64,000 bases of DNA from Mucilaginibacter sp. PAMB04168. Lineage in GTDB: Bacteria > Bacteroidota > Bacteroidia > Sphingobacteriales > Sphingobacteriaceae. Where the stretch lies: assembly GCF_039634365.2 (NCBI RefSeq), contig NZ_CP155079.2, positions 2,418,001-2,482,000 on the forward strand, read 5' to 3'. The position numbers were made by a program, and so were the translations under genes. Within the stretch, counting starts at the first letter, position 1, and every line of letters starts with the position of its first letter. This document shows positions 36,407 through 45,477 of this stretch, piece after piece. The notes beneath the pieces are model-generated. The model saw nothing but the letters and a program-made list of their open reading frames with translations. It had not been told where the DNA came from and ran no database searches.

Positions 36407-37436
36407 AATTGAATGCTGACGCAGCTAATGTCAGGCTGCCTTATTTGGGCGGCTGTGCACTGGCGGGCTTCGACTGCTTTTTTAGTTGTATTTGAGAGTT
36501 TTTTAATCAAAATATATCTTCGCGGCCTACAACTACATGCACTTATTATTTTACCGCTTCAGGCTTCTAACATTTAGAAGTATTAAAGGGATGCTTACTG
36601 GCGGCTTTGGCTTGGTTTCAGGTGTCGTTGCATTTCGCATTGAAAGCATTCATATCGACCGAGCTTATATCACTGCTGTCTAAAATGCTAGATATTACGA
36701 GACAAATAGCTCGTGATAAATAAAGCATAATGTGATTGGCAATTAAGGCTTTACCAAGGTAAAGCAACTGCACAAGACATCCTTCATGGCAAAGTTGAGC
36801 TTGTCGGCTCTGTCAAACTATGCCGCCACATCGAAAATATCCGCTCAATAAGTATATAGTCGGTGCAGCATTAGTACCGGTTGCAAGTAAAGAACAGCAG
36901 CATACGTAATGGAATAAAGCGCTTAAAAAAAGTAAGTACAGAAATGTCACATGTGCAATGGTTTACCAACGCTAGTTAGACCCACATTAGTTTAAGACAC
37001 GCTCTTCTTATCATTTAAAATGTTAATACTTGCTTTTATTATGTAAAGCTTTTGTTGAAAATTTTATAAAGAATATTTGTATTTGATGAATTTTTGGAAA
37101 AAAAATTAAGATTTGATAAGCATTTTGCTATTAATTAATAGGTAAGTCGGTAAAAAAGGGAATTCTTTCTTGAAAAGTATCGCCTAAAACACTGCTTTAG
37201 GCCATTAACGTCAACATAAACAGTAATTTATGCTTGCTTATTGCATATCTCTGCACTTTTTAGCAACATGTGCGCAAAAGTTTGCATTAAATTAAAATCT
37301 TTTTAATATGTTTATGCAAAAGTTGACCAAGTTTGTTTTCGAACGAGTTGTTGAGCTGAATGCTTGCTTCATCTTCTTCTCTCACGCTTCAACTTTTTAT
37401 CCCTATGCACTTATTGATTAACTTTTAATATAGAAC
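36407..37436. other. 1030-base stretch without a recognisable gene; right part is the SusC leader
   Basis: No reading frame of credible composition was found on either strand and no RNA gene was recognised. The left ~600 bases are mixed composition and could be a decayed gene, but I could not match any family. The right ~400 bases are A/T-rich and should hold the promoter and leader of the SusC gene, including the 15-mer shared with the ROK palindrome. Confidence 0.5.
37281..37314 (+). promoter_or_regulatory. Candidate SusC promoter with ROK-like half-site
   Basis: TTTG at 37281 and TATGTTTA at 37307-37314 resemble the Bacteroidota -33 (TTTG) and -7 (TAnnTTTG) elements, with slightly long spacing. 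Between them ttaaaatctttttaa (37292-37306) is identical to 15 bases inside the ROK palindrome (19206-19220), suggesting control of this operon by the same regulator. Confidence 0.4.
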
Positions 37437-40400
37437 ATGCAAAAACAATTACTCTCATTTATTTTGGGGTTTATCTTGCTTGCAGCCCAGGCAATGGCCC
37501 AACAAAGGGTAGTGACCGGCACGGTACTTGACGCCACCGATGGTTCCCCGCTCCCCGGAGTTAACGTAAAAGTCAAAGGTAGCCAAATGGCCACCACAAC
37601 CTCGGCTCAAGGCCGTTACTCTATCAGTGCTAGCTCGGGGCAAACACTGGTGTTTTCTTTTGTGGGCTACAAAGCTCAGGAAGTCAAAGTTACTACTAGT
37701 GGAACAGTAGATGTAAGGTTACAGACCGATGCAACGGCATTAAACGATGTGGTGGTAACAGCTAACAATATATCTCGTGACAAACGAAGCCTTGCCTATT
37801 CTGTACCCGTTGTTAAAGGCTCTGATGTGGCTGAAACCCAACGTAACGATTTTTTTGGCGGTTTGCAGGGTCGGGTTCCCGGTTTATCCATTAACAGTAC
37901 CAATGGTAATCCCGGTGCTTCTGCACAGATCGTGTTAAGGGGTTTTGTATCTATCAGCGGTGATAACAATGCACTGATTGTGATGGATGGTGTGCCAATT
38001 AACAACACCACGCTGAATCAAACCCGTGAGTTGGTTAGCGGCGCAGCCAACCGTGACCAGGATTTTTCCAATAGGGCCATCGATATTAACCCTAATGATA
38101 TTGAAACCTATACTATTATGAAAGGCCCCGAAGCAACGGCCTTATATGGTAGTGCAGGTGCCAGCGGTGCCATAATTATTACTACCAAAAAAGGTAAAAC
38201 AGGCGCTGGGTCAATCAGTTACAATAATTCATTCAGGGTAGAGCAGCTTAGGAAGTTTCCTGAGCAGCAAAAGATTTATAACCAAGGTAGTGTTGGTGTG
38301 TATGATGGTACAGCCACTGTATTTAACGGACCGGCCTATCAACCCGGAACACAACTTTATGACAATTTTGATCAATTTTTTAGAACAGGTTTTACCCAGA
38401 AACATAATCTATCTTTTGAAGGTGGGACAGATAAGTTCACGTATAGGTGGTCTAACGAGTATAGCGATAGCAGAGGAACCATCCCAAGCACTACATATAA
38501 GAGGTTTTCATCTAGATTAACCGGTACTGCTCAGATTTTTCCTATATTAAAGGTAACCACATCGTTCAATTATGTGAATTCATCAAACGATAAGGCCAAC
38601 AAAGGAACAAACGGATTTTTGATGTCATTGTACAGATTTAATCCATCATGGGATGTAACTAATTATCAGGATGCAAACGGTAACAGGCTGTTGCATACCG
38701 GATCGATATATGGCGAATGGGACAACCCCTTTTGGGATGTTTACAAAAACGTAAACAATGACCGTACAAATCGTTTACTGGGCAACGTTAATTTTGAATT
38801 AAATCCTTTGAAATGGTTGAAATTTAATGCTGTTTTAGGCACCGATGTGGCTGTAACTAATGGTTTGTCAGTTTACCATGCACAATCCTACAAAGGTTCA
38901 GGATCAGCTACTGCGCCAAACGGTGGCAAAATTTTAACTTACCAAAGGTTGGATAAAATTTACAACGGTGTATTTACCGCTTCTGCACGTCAAAAATCTG
39001 GTGATTTTAACGCTACTTATGTTTTGGGAACAACATTTAATGATTTCAATTCATCTACCAATTCCCAGCAGGGGCAAAACATGTATGATCCTAATTTCTA
39101 TAGTATCAACAATACCTTGCCTACTACTCAGCGCACTTTGAATTACATAAACCGTTATCGTACGGTGGGAGCGTTTGGACAGGCTATTTTGGGTTACAAA
39201 ACATTATTGTATTTAACCTTGAGTGGCCGTGTTGACGGTGCGTCGAAGCTTATGAATCCGGTTGATTTTAAAGGTAGTGACCCATACTTTGCTTATCCAT
39301 CAATCAGTACGGCTTTCAACTTCTCGGATCTAAGCGTTTTCAAGAATAACTTACCTTGGTTAGATTATGGTAAACTGCGGGTTTCATATGGTTTAACTGG
39401 TAAAGAACCATACAGGGAATACATACTGGCTACTAATTATGTCGGTGCAACAACAACAGGCGGTGGATATGCAGTATCTTCCACACTGGGAAATCCTAAT
39501 CTGAAGCCCGAAACTTCGAAAAACTTTGAAACAGGTATTGAGTTACAGTTTTTCAAAAACCGGTTCAGTCTGGATTTTAATTATTATAAACTGCGAAGCG
39601 AGGATCAGATCATTCTACCGCGTTTGAGCTATGGTAGTGGTGGTATATTAGAAATGATGAATGGCGGTACAGTAGTAAACCAGGGTGTTGAAATACAGGC
39701 CAAAGTAGCTCCTTTCAGGCAGAAGAGTTTTAGCTGGGACATGACCTTTAACTTTACCCTGAACAGAGGCAAGGTACTTTCTATAGCCGAAGAACTTCCG
39801 GAATTATACGAATCAGATACGCAAATACTCGCAGGTGTTAGAGGTGCCGTGCTCCCCGGTGCAAGTACCGGAGCTATAAGTGGCACACGGTTTGACCGCA
39901 ATAAATATGGCGATGTGTTAATCGCCCCAACCACTGGTTTACCGCTATCAAGCGATACCCAGTATTATCCCATTGGCGACCGTAACCCTAAATTTAATCT
40001 GGGCTTTGTTAACCAGTTACGCTACAAAAGCTGGAGCCTGTCATTTTTGTGGGATTTACGCTACGGCGGCGACGTGCTCAACGGTACCGATTATGAAGCT
40101 TATACCAGAGGTACGAGTATTAAAACTCTGGATAGAGAAACACCGAGAATTGTTACAGGTGTGTTAAAAGACGGATTAGAAAATACAGCTAACCCAACCC
40201 GCAACACCATAGCAGTTACGCCTTATTATTCACCAGCTTATTACACTACCAACGTAACCGGGGAGATGTTTATTGAGCGTAATATTAAAACCTTACGTCT
40301 GCGCGATATAACTCTGAACTATGATTTCTCACAATCTATGTTAAACCGTATAAGGTTTGTTAAAAGCTTAGGTGTGTTTGTAACGGTAACCGATGCCGTT

Positions 40401-40541
40401 ATGTTTACAAACTATTCGGGCAACGATCCGGAGAGTAACCTGAATACTCCAGGTGTTGGCGGTATTGGTGGTTTTGGTTTGGATTACGGAAACGTTGGTA
40501 AGCCAATTGGTGTTAACCTTGGTTTAAGGGTAAGATTATAA
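37437..40541 (+). CDS. SusC/RagA TonB-dependent outer-membrane transporter
   Basis: 1034 residues. Signal peptide (to ~21, QAMAQ), CarboxypepD_reg-like domain (~24-110), plug with ALIVMDGVPINN and YGSAGASGAIIITTKKGK (~115-235), then a 22-strand barrel ending GLRVRL. It imports oligosaccharides together with its SusD partner, encoded 12 bases downstream. No enzymes are directly linked, so the substrate is unclear; proximity to GH20 and the shared ROK-type half-site suggest amino-sugar oligosaccharides. Confidence 0.95.
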   Translation: MQKQLLSFILGFILLAAQAMAQQRVVTGTVLDATDGSPLPGVNVKVKGSQMATTTSAQGRYSISASSGQTLVFSFVGYKAQEVKVTTSGTVDVRLQTDATALNDVVVTANNISRDKRSLAYSVPVVKGSDVAETQRNDFFGGLQGRVPGLSINSTNGNPGASAQIVLRGFVSISGDNNALIVMDGVPINNTTLNQTRELVSGAANRDQDFSNRAIDINPNDIETYTIMKGPEATALYGSAGASGAIIITTKKGKTGAGSISYNNSFRVEQLRKFPEQQKIYNQGSVGVYDGTATVFNGPAYQPGTQLYDNFDQFFRTGFTQKHNLSFEGGTDKFTYRWSNEYSDSRGTIPSTTYKRFSSRLTGTAQIFPILKVTTSFNYVNSSNDKANKGTNGFLMSLYRFNPSWDVTNYQDANGNRLLHTGSIYGEWDNPFWDVYKNVNNDRTNRLLGNVNFELNPLKWLKFNAVLGTDVAVTNGLSVYHAQSYKGSGSATAPNGGKILTYQRLDKIYNGVFTASARQKSGDFNATYVLGTTFNDFNSSTNSQQGQNMYDPNFYSINNTLPTTQRTLNYINRYRTVGAFGQAILGYKTLLYLTLSGRVDGASKLMNPVDFKGSDPYFAYPSISTAFNFSDLSVFKNNLPWLDYGKLRVSYGLTGKEPYREYILATNYVGATTTGGGYAVSSTLGNPNLKPETSKNFETGIELQFFKNRFSLDFNYYKLRSEDQIILPRLSYGSGGILEMMNGGTVVNQGVEIQAKVAPFRQKSFSWDMTFNFTLNRGKVLSIAEELPELYESDTQILAGVRGAVLPGASTGAISGTRFDRNKYGDVLIAPTTGLPLSSDTQYYPIGDRNPKFNLGFVNQLRYKSWSLSFLWDLRYGGDVLNGTDYEAYTRGTSIKTLDRETPRIVTGVLKDGLENTANPTRNTIAVTPYYSPAYYTTNVTGEMFIERNIKTLRLRDITLNYDFSQSMLNRIRFVKSLGVFVTVTDAVMFTNYSGNDPESNLNTPGVGGIGGFGLDYGNVGKPIGVNLGLRVRL

Positions 40542-40553
40542 GAGCAAAAAACA

Positions 40554-42164
40554 ATGAGAAACTTATATAAAACAGCAATAGTATTAACAGCCATGGTGTT
40601 GGGCACCGGTTGTAAAAAATATTTAGATATTAACAGTAACCCCGCTGTACCTCAGGTTGTAGGGGCAGAGCTTTTGTTGCCCCCAATCATTTACCAGATG
40701 ACAAATGGCACCACGCAGGATAACCGGGTGATTTGGAAAATTACACAGAACATGGGCGGCACTTCTACTGCTGATGCCTCTACCATTTGGGAGAAACATG
40801 GTTATCCGTCGGCAAGTGATGTTGGCGGCGTAATATGGCGCATGACTTATTTTGATTTAGGTTTGAACCTAGAGAGCATGATAAAAGATGGTTTGGAAAA
40901 ACAGAAATATGAATATGTAGCCATTGGATACGCCATTAAAGCATGGGCTTACCAAATGACAACTGATTTGCATGGGCCCATCATTTTAGATGAGGCTTTT
41001 ACCACAGGGCAATTAAAGTTTCATTACCAGGACCAGCCAGATGTCTATGCAAAGGTAAGGGAGTGGGGTAATCTAGCTATTAAATATAGCAATATGAAAA
41101 GCCCTGTGAGCTATGCGGCTACATTGAGCGGTGTTTCGGGCGATGGCATATATAAAGGCGATATGGCCAAATGGCGGAAATTTGTTTATGGCTTGTTTGC
41201 ACAGCAATATAGCCACTTAATCAATAAACCTCAATTTAAAACTAATTACGCGGATAGCGTTGTTAAGTATGTAGATCTGTCGTTCGCTAACGAAACGGAA
41301 GATGCCACAGTTGGGTTTACGGCTTCCGTTGCAGCCGATTCGAACCCAATGGGCCCGCAAATGGGATTAATGACGGCAAGTACAACTTATTATGCAAGGC
41401 CAACTACTACCATCCTGAACTTGCTTGCAGGCGGTGTTAGGGGTACTGCTACCGTTGATCCTAAAACATCAGTTGATCCGCGTTTATCCAGATATCTGCA
41501 GCCAAGCACAACTCCGGCCACTTTAGGTAACTATCAAGCCATTACGCCAACTAAAGGGAGCGCTACAACAAACGTCCCAATAGTTTTAGGTGTAATACCA
41601 ACGGGTGGTACCACTTACCCCGGCCGGTATATTTTTACTGATAAAGCACGGTATCCAATTATGACCTATAGCCAATTACAATTTGCTAAGTCTGAAGCTA
41701 ATTTTATTAAAGGCAATACTGGTGATGCATACACAGCATACGTGAACGGTATAAGAGCAACATTCGATTTCTTTAACCAGTATGGTCGTAGTGCCAACAC
41801 GCCTGATCCGGCTATTTCAACTGCCGAGATAAATGCTTACATGTCTTCTAGCGAAGTGGCGCAAAATGCCGGGGATTTGAGAATATCAGACATAATGCAG
41901 CAAAAGTATATTGCGCAATGGGGCTGGGCAGGTTTAGAAACCTGGTGCGATTTGCGTAAGTATCATTATGACGCTACCGTATTCAGAACTTATTATCAGT
42001 TAACTGCAGGTGAGCTTTCCACAAATAACGGCGGTAAATTTGCGTATCGCTTTAGGCCTCGTTATAACTCTGAGTACGTTTGGAATGCAGATGAGCTGGC
42101 AAAATGGGGTGCATTAAACACGGATTATATGACTAAGGAGCTTTGGTTTAGCTTATCTAATTAA
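40554..42164 (+). CDS. SusD/RagB-like nutrient-binding lipoprotein (SusD-like_2 type)
   Basis: Lipobox GTG-C20 followed by KKYLDINSNPAVP, the typical opening of the SusD-like_2 (PF12771-type) subgroup. Helical TPR-like body with AIKAWAYQMTTDLHGPI and a C-terminal YNSEYVWN segment. It is the outer-surface lid of the SusC barrel, capturing glycans. Translationally close to SusC (12 bases) and to the DUF4397 gene (18 bases), so one operon. Confidence 0.92.
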   Translation: MRNLYKTAIVLTAMVLGTGCKKYLDINSNPAVPQVVGAELLLPPIIYQMTNGTTQDNRVIWKITQNMGGTSTADASTIWEKHGYPSASDVGGVIWRMTYFDLGLNLESMIKDGLEKQKYEYVAIGYAIKAWAYQMTTDLHGPIILDEAFTTGQLKFHYQDQPDVYAKVREWGNLAIKYSNMKSPVSYAATLSGVSGDGIYKGDMAKWRKFVYGLFAQQYSHLINKPQFKTNYADSVVKYVDLSFANETEDATVGFTASVAADSNPMGPQMGLMTASTTYYARPTTTILNLLAGGVRGTATVDPKTSVDPRLSRYLQPSTTPATLGNYQAITPTKGSATTNVPIVLGVIPTGGTTYPGRYIFTDKARYPIMTYSQLQFAKSEANFIKGNTGDAYTAYVNGIRATFDFFNQYGRSANTPDPAISTAEINAYMSSSEVAQNAGDLRISDIMQQKYIAQWGWAGLETWCDLRKYHYDATVFRTYYQLTAGELSTNNGGKFAYRFRPRYNSEYVWNADELAKWGALNTDYMTKELWFSLSN

Positions 42165-42182
42165 TAACACTATAAAAGAATA

Positions 42183-43010
42183 ATGATGAAGATATTATCT
42201 AAGCTAGTTATAGGTGCGGCAGGTTTACTTGCCATAGCAAGCTGTACGAAGAATCAAATAGATTATGGTGAGGTGGAAAAGTTAACAGGCGATGAAACGC
42301 TTTTGAAAATTAACAACGTATCAATGTATTATAATAACCGTTCAGCCATTTTTAAAATAAATGGCAAGCGGGTTAGCGGATTACTTACTGCAAGGTCACC
42401 GTTTCCTGGTGGTGGTTATAATACAGGGGGCGATTCTAAACCGGATTTCTTGTCGGTACCGTCAGGAGATGTTAATCTTTCTGTTGTTCTGCCCAAAAAG
42501 AAAGACGATGGCACCGACTCTCTTGTATTATATAATACAACCCTGAATCTGACTGCCGGTAAAAGATACTCCGTACATCTTACAGATACGGCTGCCGCAA
42601 CCAAGAGTTTACTAACGGAGGAAAATTTCACCATGCCTGACTCGACCGTTGTTCGTTACAGGTTCGTAAATCTGATGCCTAATGTGGCCGCGGTAGACGT
42701 ATATTATGGGGTGACATTGGCCACGCCTACTAAGCCAAGCGTCGATTCATTGATATTAAGCAATGTGCCATTTATGCAAATGACACCAGAATTTAAATTA
42801 AAGGCTGGTGGACTTACGGCTGGGGGAGTTCTCGGATCTTGGAAAGTAAGGCCTGCCGGTGCTGCTAATACAACAGCAACAGTATTAGCTTCTTACTCAA
42901 GTGCAAGCACCGTGCTGGACAGACGAGTATACACTGCTTTTGCATGTGGCTATAGCGGCAAAACTACAGCGGCTCAAAAGCCTTACATATCGTTTTACCT
43001 GGTAAGGTAG
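42183..43010 (+). CDS. DUF4397 lipoprotein
   Basis: 275 residues with lipobox AIAS-C21 preceded by a hydrophobic segment. Two Ig-like halves are visible; the second contains VVRYRFVNLMPNVAAVDVYYG, the DUF4397 hallmark. Third gene of the SusC/SusD operon and ends just before a strong terminator, so it is likely a surface glycan-binding protein (SusE/F-like role). Binding partner unknown. Confidence 0.85.
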   Translation: MMKILSKLVIGAAGLLAIASCTKNQIDYGEVEKLTGDETLLKINNVSMYYNNRSAIFKINGKRVSGLLTARSPFPGGGYNTGGDSKPDFLSVPSGDVNLSVVLPKKKDDGTDSLVLYNTTLNLTAGKRYSVHLTDTAAATKSLLTEENFTMPDSTVVRYRFVNLMPNVAAVDVYYGVTLATPTKPSVDSLILSNVPFMQMTPEFKLKAGGLTAGGVLGSWKVRPAGAANTTATVLASYSSASTVLDRRVYTAFACGYSGKTTAAQKPYISFYLVR

Positions 43011-43030
43011 ATCGCACCTAAGGTAATTTA

Positions 43031-43074
43031 GCTCCGCACAAATAGATAGGGACCCTAGCTATTTTGTGCGGAGC
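43031..43074 (+). terminator. Intrinsic terminator of the SusC/SusD/DUF4397 operon
   Basis: gctccgcacaaatag (43031-43045) pairs with ctattttgtgcggagc (43059-43074), a 15-bp stem with one bulged base and a 13-base loop, followed directly by ttttta. Located 20 bases after the DUF4397 stop. Confidence 0.88.
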
Positions 43075-43290
43075 TTTTTAGTTTCTCTACAAATGAAGTA
43101 CGCTAATTCCAGGCAAGCAGCTAACAGTCTGATTATTTCATGTTACAAGTGCTTATAGCAAAGCCCGTAATTTAGCCAGCCCGCTGCTAAAGATGTATTG
43201 GTACGGCGCTTAATAAGTTAGCTTTTACGTCAAACATCTATGTTGCAAGCATATAAAGCGCAAGACCTTATAAGTGATCCACTTAAGCAA

Positions 43291-43473
43291 TTAATACATG
43301 GTGTTATGAATTTTTAATTTAGCTGGTGTTGGATGAGCGCTTGCACGCGAATCGTTACCGCATTTACCAAGCAGTGTATAAATTATAATGAATATAATAA
43401 TGGTAGAAAAGCAGCCACCTCCTAGTTTTTTGGCACCGTAGCCAGCTATTAAGGCTCTAAAAAAGTTATTCAT
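43291..43473 (-). CDS. Small one-helix membrane protein with AGYGAKKLGGGCF motif
   Basis: About 60 residues from the ATG at 43473 (ATGs at 43491 and 43503 are also in frame). A basic, Gly-rich N-terminal motif AGYGAKKLGGGCF is followed by one strongly hydrophobic helix (STIIIFIIIYTLLG). I recall similar short proteins in other Sphingobacteriaceae, which makes this a likely real gene, not a chance frame. Function unknown. The C-terminal tail after the helix (residues ~40-60) is polar and may be longer than usual. Confidence 0.6.
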   Translation of the reverse strand: MNNFFRALIAGYGAKKLGGGCFSTIIIFIIIYTLLGKCGNDSRASAHPTPAKLKIHNTMY

Positions 43474-43615
43474 AAGTATCTTATTTATCATGGTGAACAC
43501 CATTTACCTTAAGATAGTTTTACTTATGTATATAATAGGTCCGTAGCTGCTGAATGGTTGCTTAGCAATTCGTCTTTTATAACGGATTGCTCGTTACATT
43601 ATATTTATTGGTAGA

Positions 43616-45226
43616 TTACTGCAAGGGCAAAGTGAACCAGAAAGTTGTGCCTTTTCCCAATTCAGTGTCAACATCTATTTGGCCGCCATGCTTTTCAACA
43701 ATTTCTTTACTAATGTACAGGCCTAAACCTAAGCCAGAAAACTGCATGCCTGTATAGTCGGCCCGGTAATAGCGCTCAAAAAGGTGAGGTAACTTGTCAG
43801 GTGATATACCCGGACCTTTATCAATAACTGATATTTTAACCGCACTAACCTGCTTTTTTACTTTGATAACGATGTCCTTTGAACCCGGCGCATACTTAAC
43901 GGCGTTGTTAACCAAATTTACCATTACCTGGTCAATCTGCTGCTGGTCGGCAAATACTTCAGTGCTGATATCGCCTTTCAATACGGTGTTAAATACGCCG
44001 GCATTTTTAACATGCTGACAGCAATCTGTTAACATATCTTCCAGCTTAAAACGAGTTTTATGTATCTGCCATTGACCATGGCTTAATCGGTTAGCGTCTA
44101 AGAGATCTCCGATAAGGCCGCTTAATTTGCTAAGGCTTTTGTTAGATTGTGAAACCAGTTTATTTACTCTTTCCAGCGTAAGGTTGTCCTTCATGCGATC
44201 CAACATTTGTAAAGAGGCCTTCAAACTTGTTACGGGCGTTTTAAGTTCATGGCTTGCAATGCTTATAAATTCTTCTTTTTGCTGCAATAGCTTGCGTCTG
44301 TTGGTAACATCCGTAAACGTACCAATACCACCGGTTATTTTACCTGTTATAGGATCTGTGATAGGAGCAGCGTTTATGGAGATATAAATACGCTCGGCAT
44401 TTGGTGGTTGCACAGCAATCTCATGATCATAAATAGATGTACCCGTACGTAGCATAACCGCCATTGGATGATCTTCGGGTGGGAGCGGCGAACCGTCCAC
44501 CTGTAGATGCTGCCATGGGGATTGATTGTAACCACGCTCCTTCGACTCGTGTCTTGTTATACCTAATATGCGCTGCGCTATATTATTTGCGTAAACCATA
44601 TGCCCATCGGTATTTACAATACCTACACCTTCGGCCATAGTGTCTAATATACTTTGCAGGCGTTGTTCGCTAGCGCTTAGCTTATCGTTAATAGCTAGTT
44701 GCTTTTCCGTCTCCTGAAGAGTTGCCAACCGTAGCTCCGTTTGTTCCATGGCCACTGCTGCAAGTCCTTCTAAAACATCTTTGTCGTGGTCCGAAAACTT
44801 ACGAGGTTTAGTATCCACCAAGCACATTGTACCAATGGTGTAACCGTCAGCAGTAATTAATGGAGCACCTGCATAAAATCTTAAGCCGAACGGGCCATGC
44901 ACATAGGGATGATTGTCGAACAAAGAATCTTCGGTAGCATCCTCAACAACTATAGTTTTTTGATGGAGCACAGTCAATGCACACATGCTTTCCCCGCGAT
45001 CAACATTTAACATTTCTCCAAGACCAACATTCGCTTTAATGAACTCCTCATCACCGCCCATGAAAGAAATATGTGCAATTGGTACCTTAAAAATGGTTTT
45101 TGCAAGTTCGGCAATCCTCGTAAATGACGGCTCAGGCGCAGTGTTAAAAATGCAGTATCTGTTCACCGCTTTTACTCGTTCAACATCGTTATCAGGAATA
45201 ATGTTGATGCTAAAAACGCTTTTCAT
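43616..45226 (-). CDS. GAF-PAS sensor histidine kinase
   Basis: 536 residues, no membrane segment, so cytoplasmic. GAF domain (~25-165; FYAGAPLITADGYTIGTMC), PAS domain (~190-310; ILDTMAEGVGIVNTDGHMVYAN), HisKA (~316-385) with phospho-His326 in SIASHELKTP, and HATPase (~425-536) with KGPGISPDKLPHLFERYYR and GLGLGLYISKEIVEKHGG. No response regulator is adjacent, so the output partner is encoded elsewhere. The GAF pocket may bind a small ligand or chromophore, not determinable here. Confidence 0.93.
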   Translation of the reverse strand: MKSVFSINIIPDNDVERVKAVNRYCIFNTAPEPSFTRIAELAKTIFKVPIAHISFMGGDEEFIKANVGLGEMLNVDRGESMCALTVLHQKTIVVEDATEDSLFDNHPYVHGPFGLRFYAGAPLITADGYTIGTMCLVDTKPRKFSDHDKDVLEGLAAVAMEQTELRLATLQETEKQLAINDKLSASEQRLQSILDTMAEGVGIVNTDGHMVYANNIAQRILGITRHESKERGYNQSPWQHLQVDGSPLPPEDHPMAVMLRTGTSIYDHEIAVQPPNAERIYISINAAPITDPITGKITGGIGTFTDVTNRRKLLQQKEEFISIASHELKTPVTSLKASLQMLDRMKDNLTLERVNKLVSQSNKSLSKLSGLIGDLLDANRLSHGQWQIHKTRFKLEDMLTDCCQHVKNAGVFNTVLKGDISTEVFADQQQIDQVMVNLVNNAVKYAPGSKDIVIKVKKQVSAVKISVIDKGPGISPDKLPHLFERYYRADYTGMQFSGLGLGLYISKEIVEKHGGQIDVDTELGKGTTFWFTLPLQ

Positions 45227-45477
45227 TTTTCTCCAGGTGTTATAAGAATGTTTTGTAGAGTTGTAAAGGTAAAATTTAAACCAATAATTGACAAGTTTTA
45301 ATTATATGTGATGAATTGTAATTCTTGAATAAAAATGTAGTTTCGCTTTGGTTAAAATTACACTAAGCGCTATTTGCTAAATTGAAGGTATTACTGAAGG
45401 TTGTACAAAATAAAATACCAGAATCTTCTTGCTGACGTTAAAATTTAAGTAATTTTAATAAAACCATTATAAACCCG

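Noticed and set aside
36660..36880. Short peptide-like stretches in the gene-free region that might be a transposase remnant
   Set aside because: Stops interrupt all frames, no DDE or terminal inverted repeats were seen, and no family could be recognised.
37434..37446. Sequence over the SusC start codon whose reverse complement matches the DeoR word tttttgcatgtt
   Set aside because: It overlaps the codons Met-Gln-Lys-Gln at the gene start and has no phased partner, so coding chance explains it.
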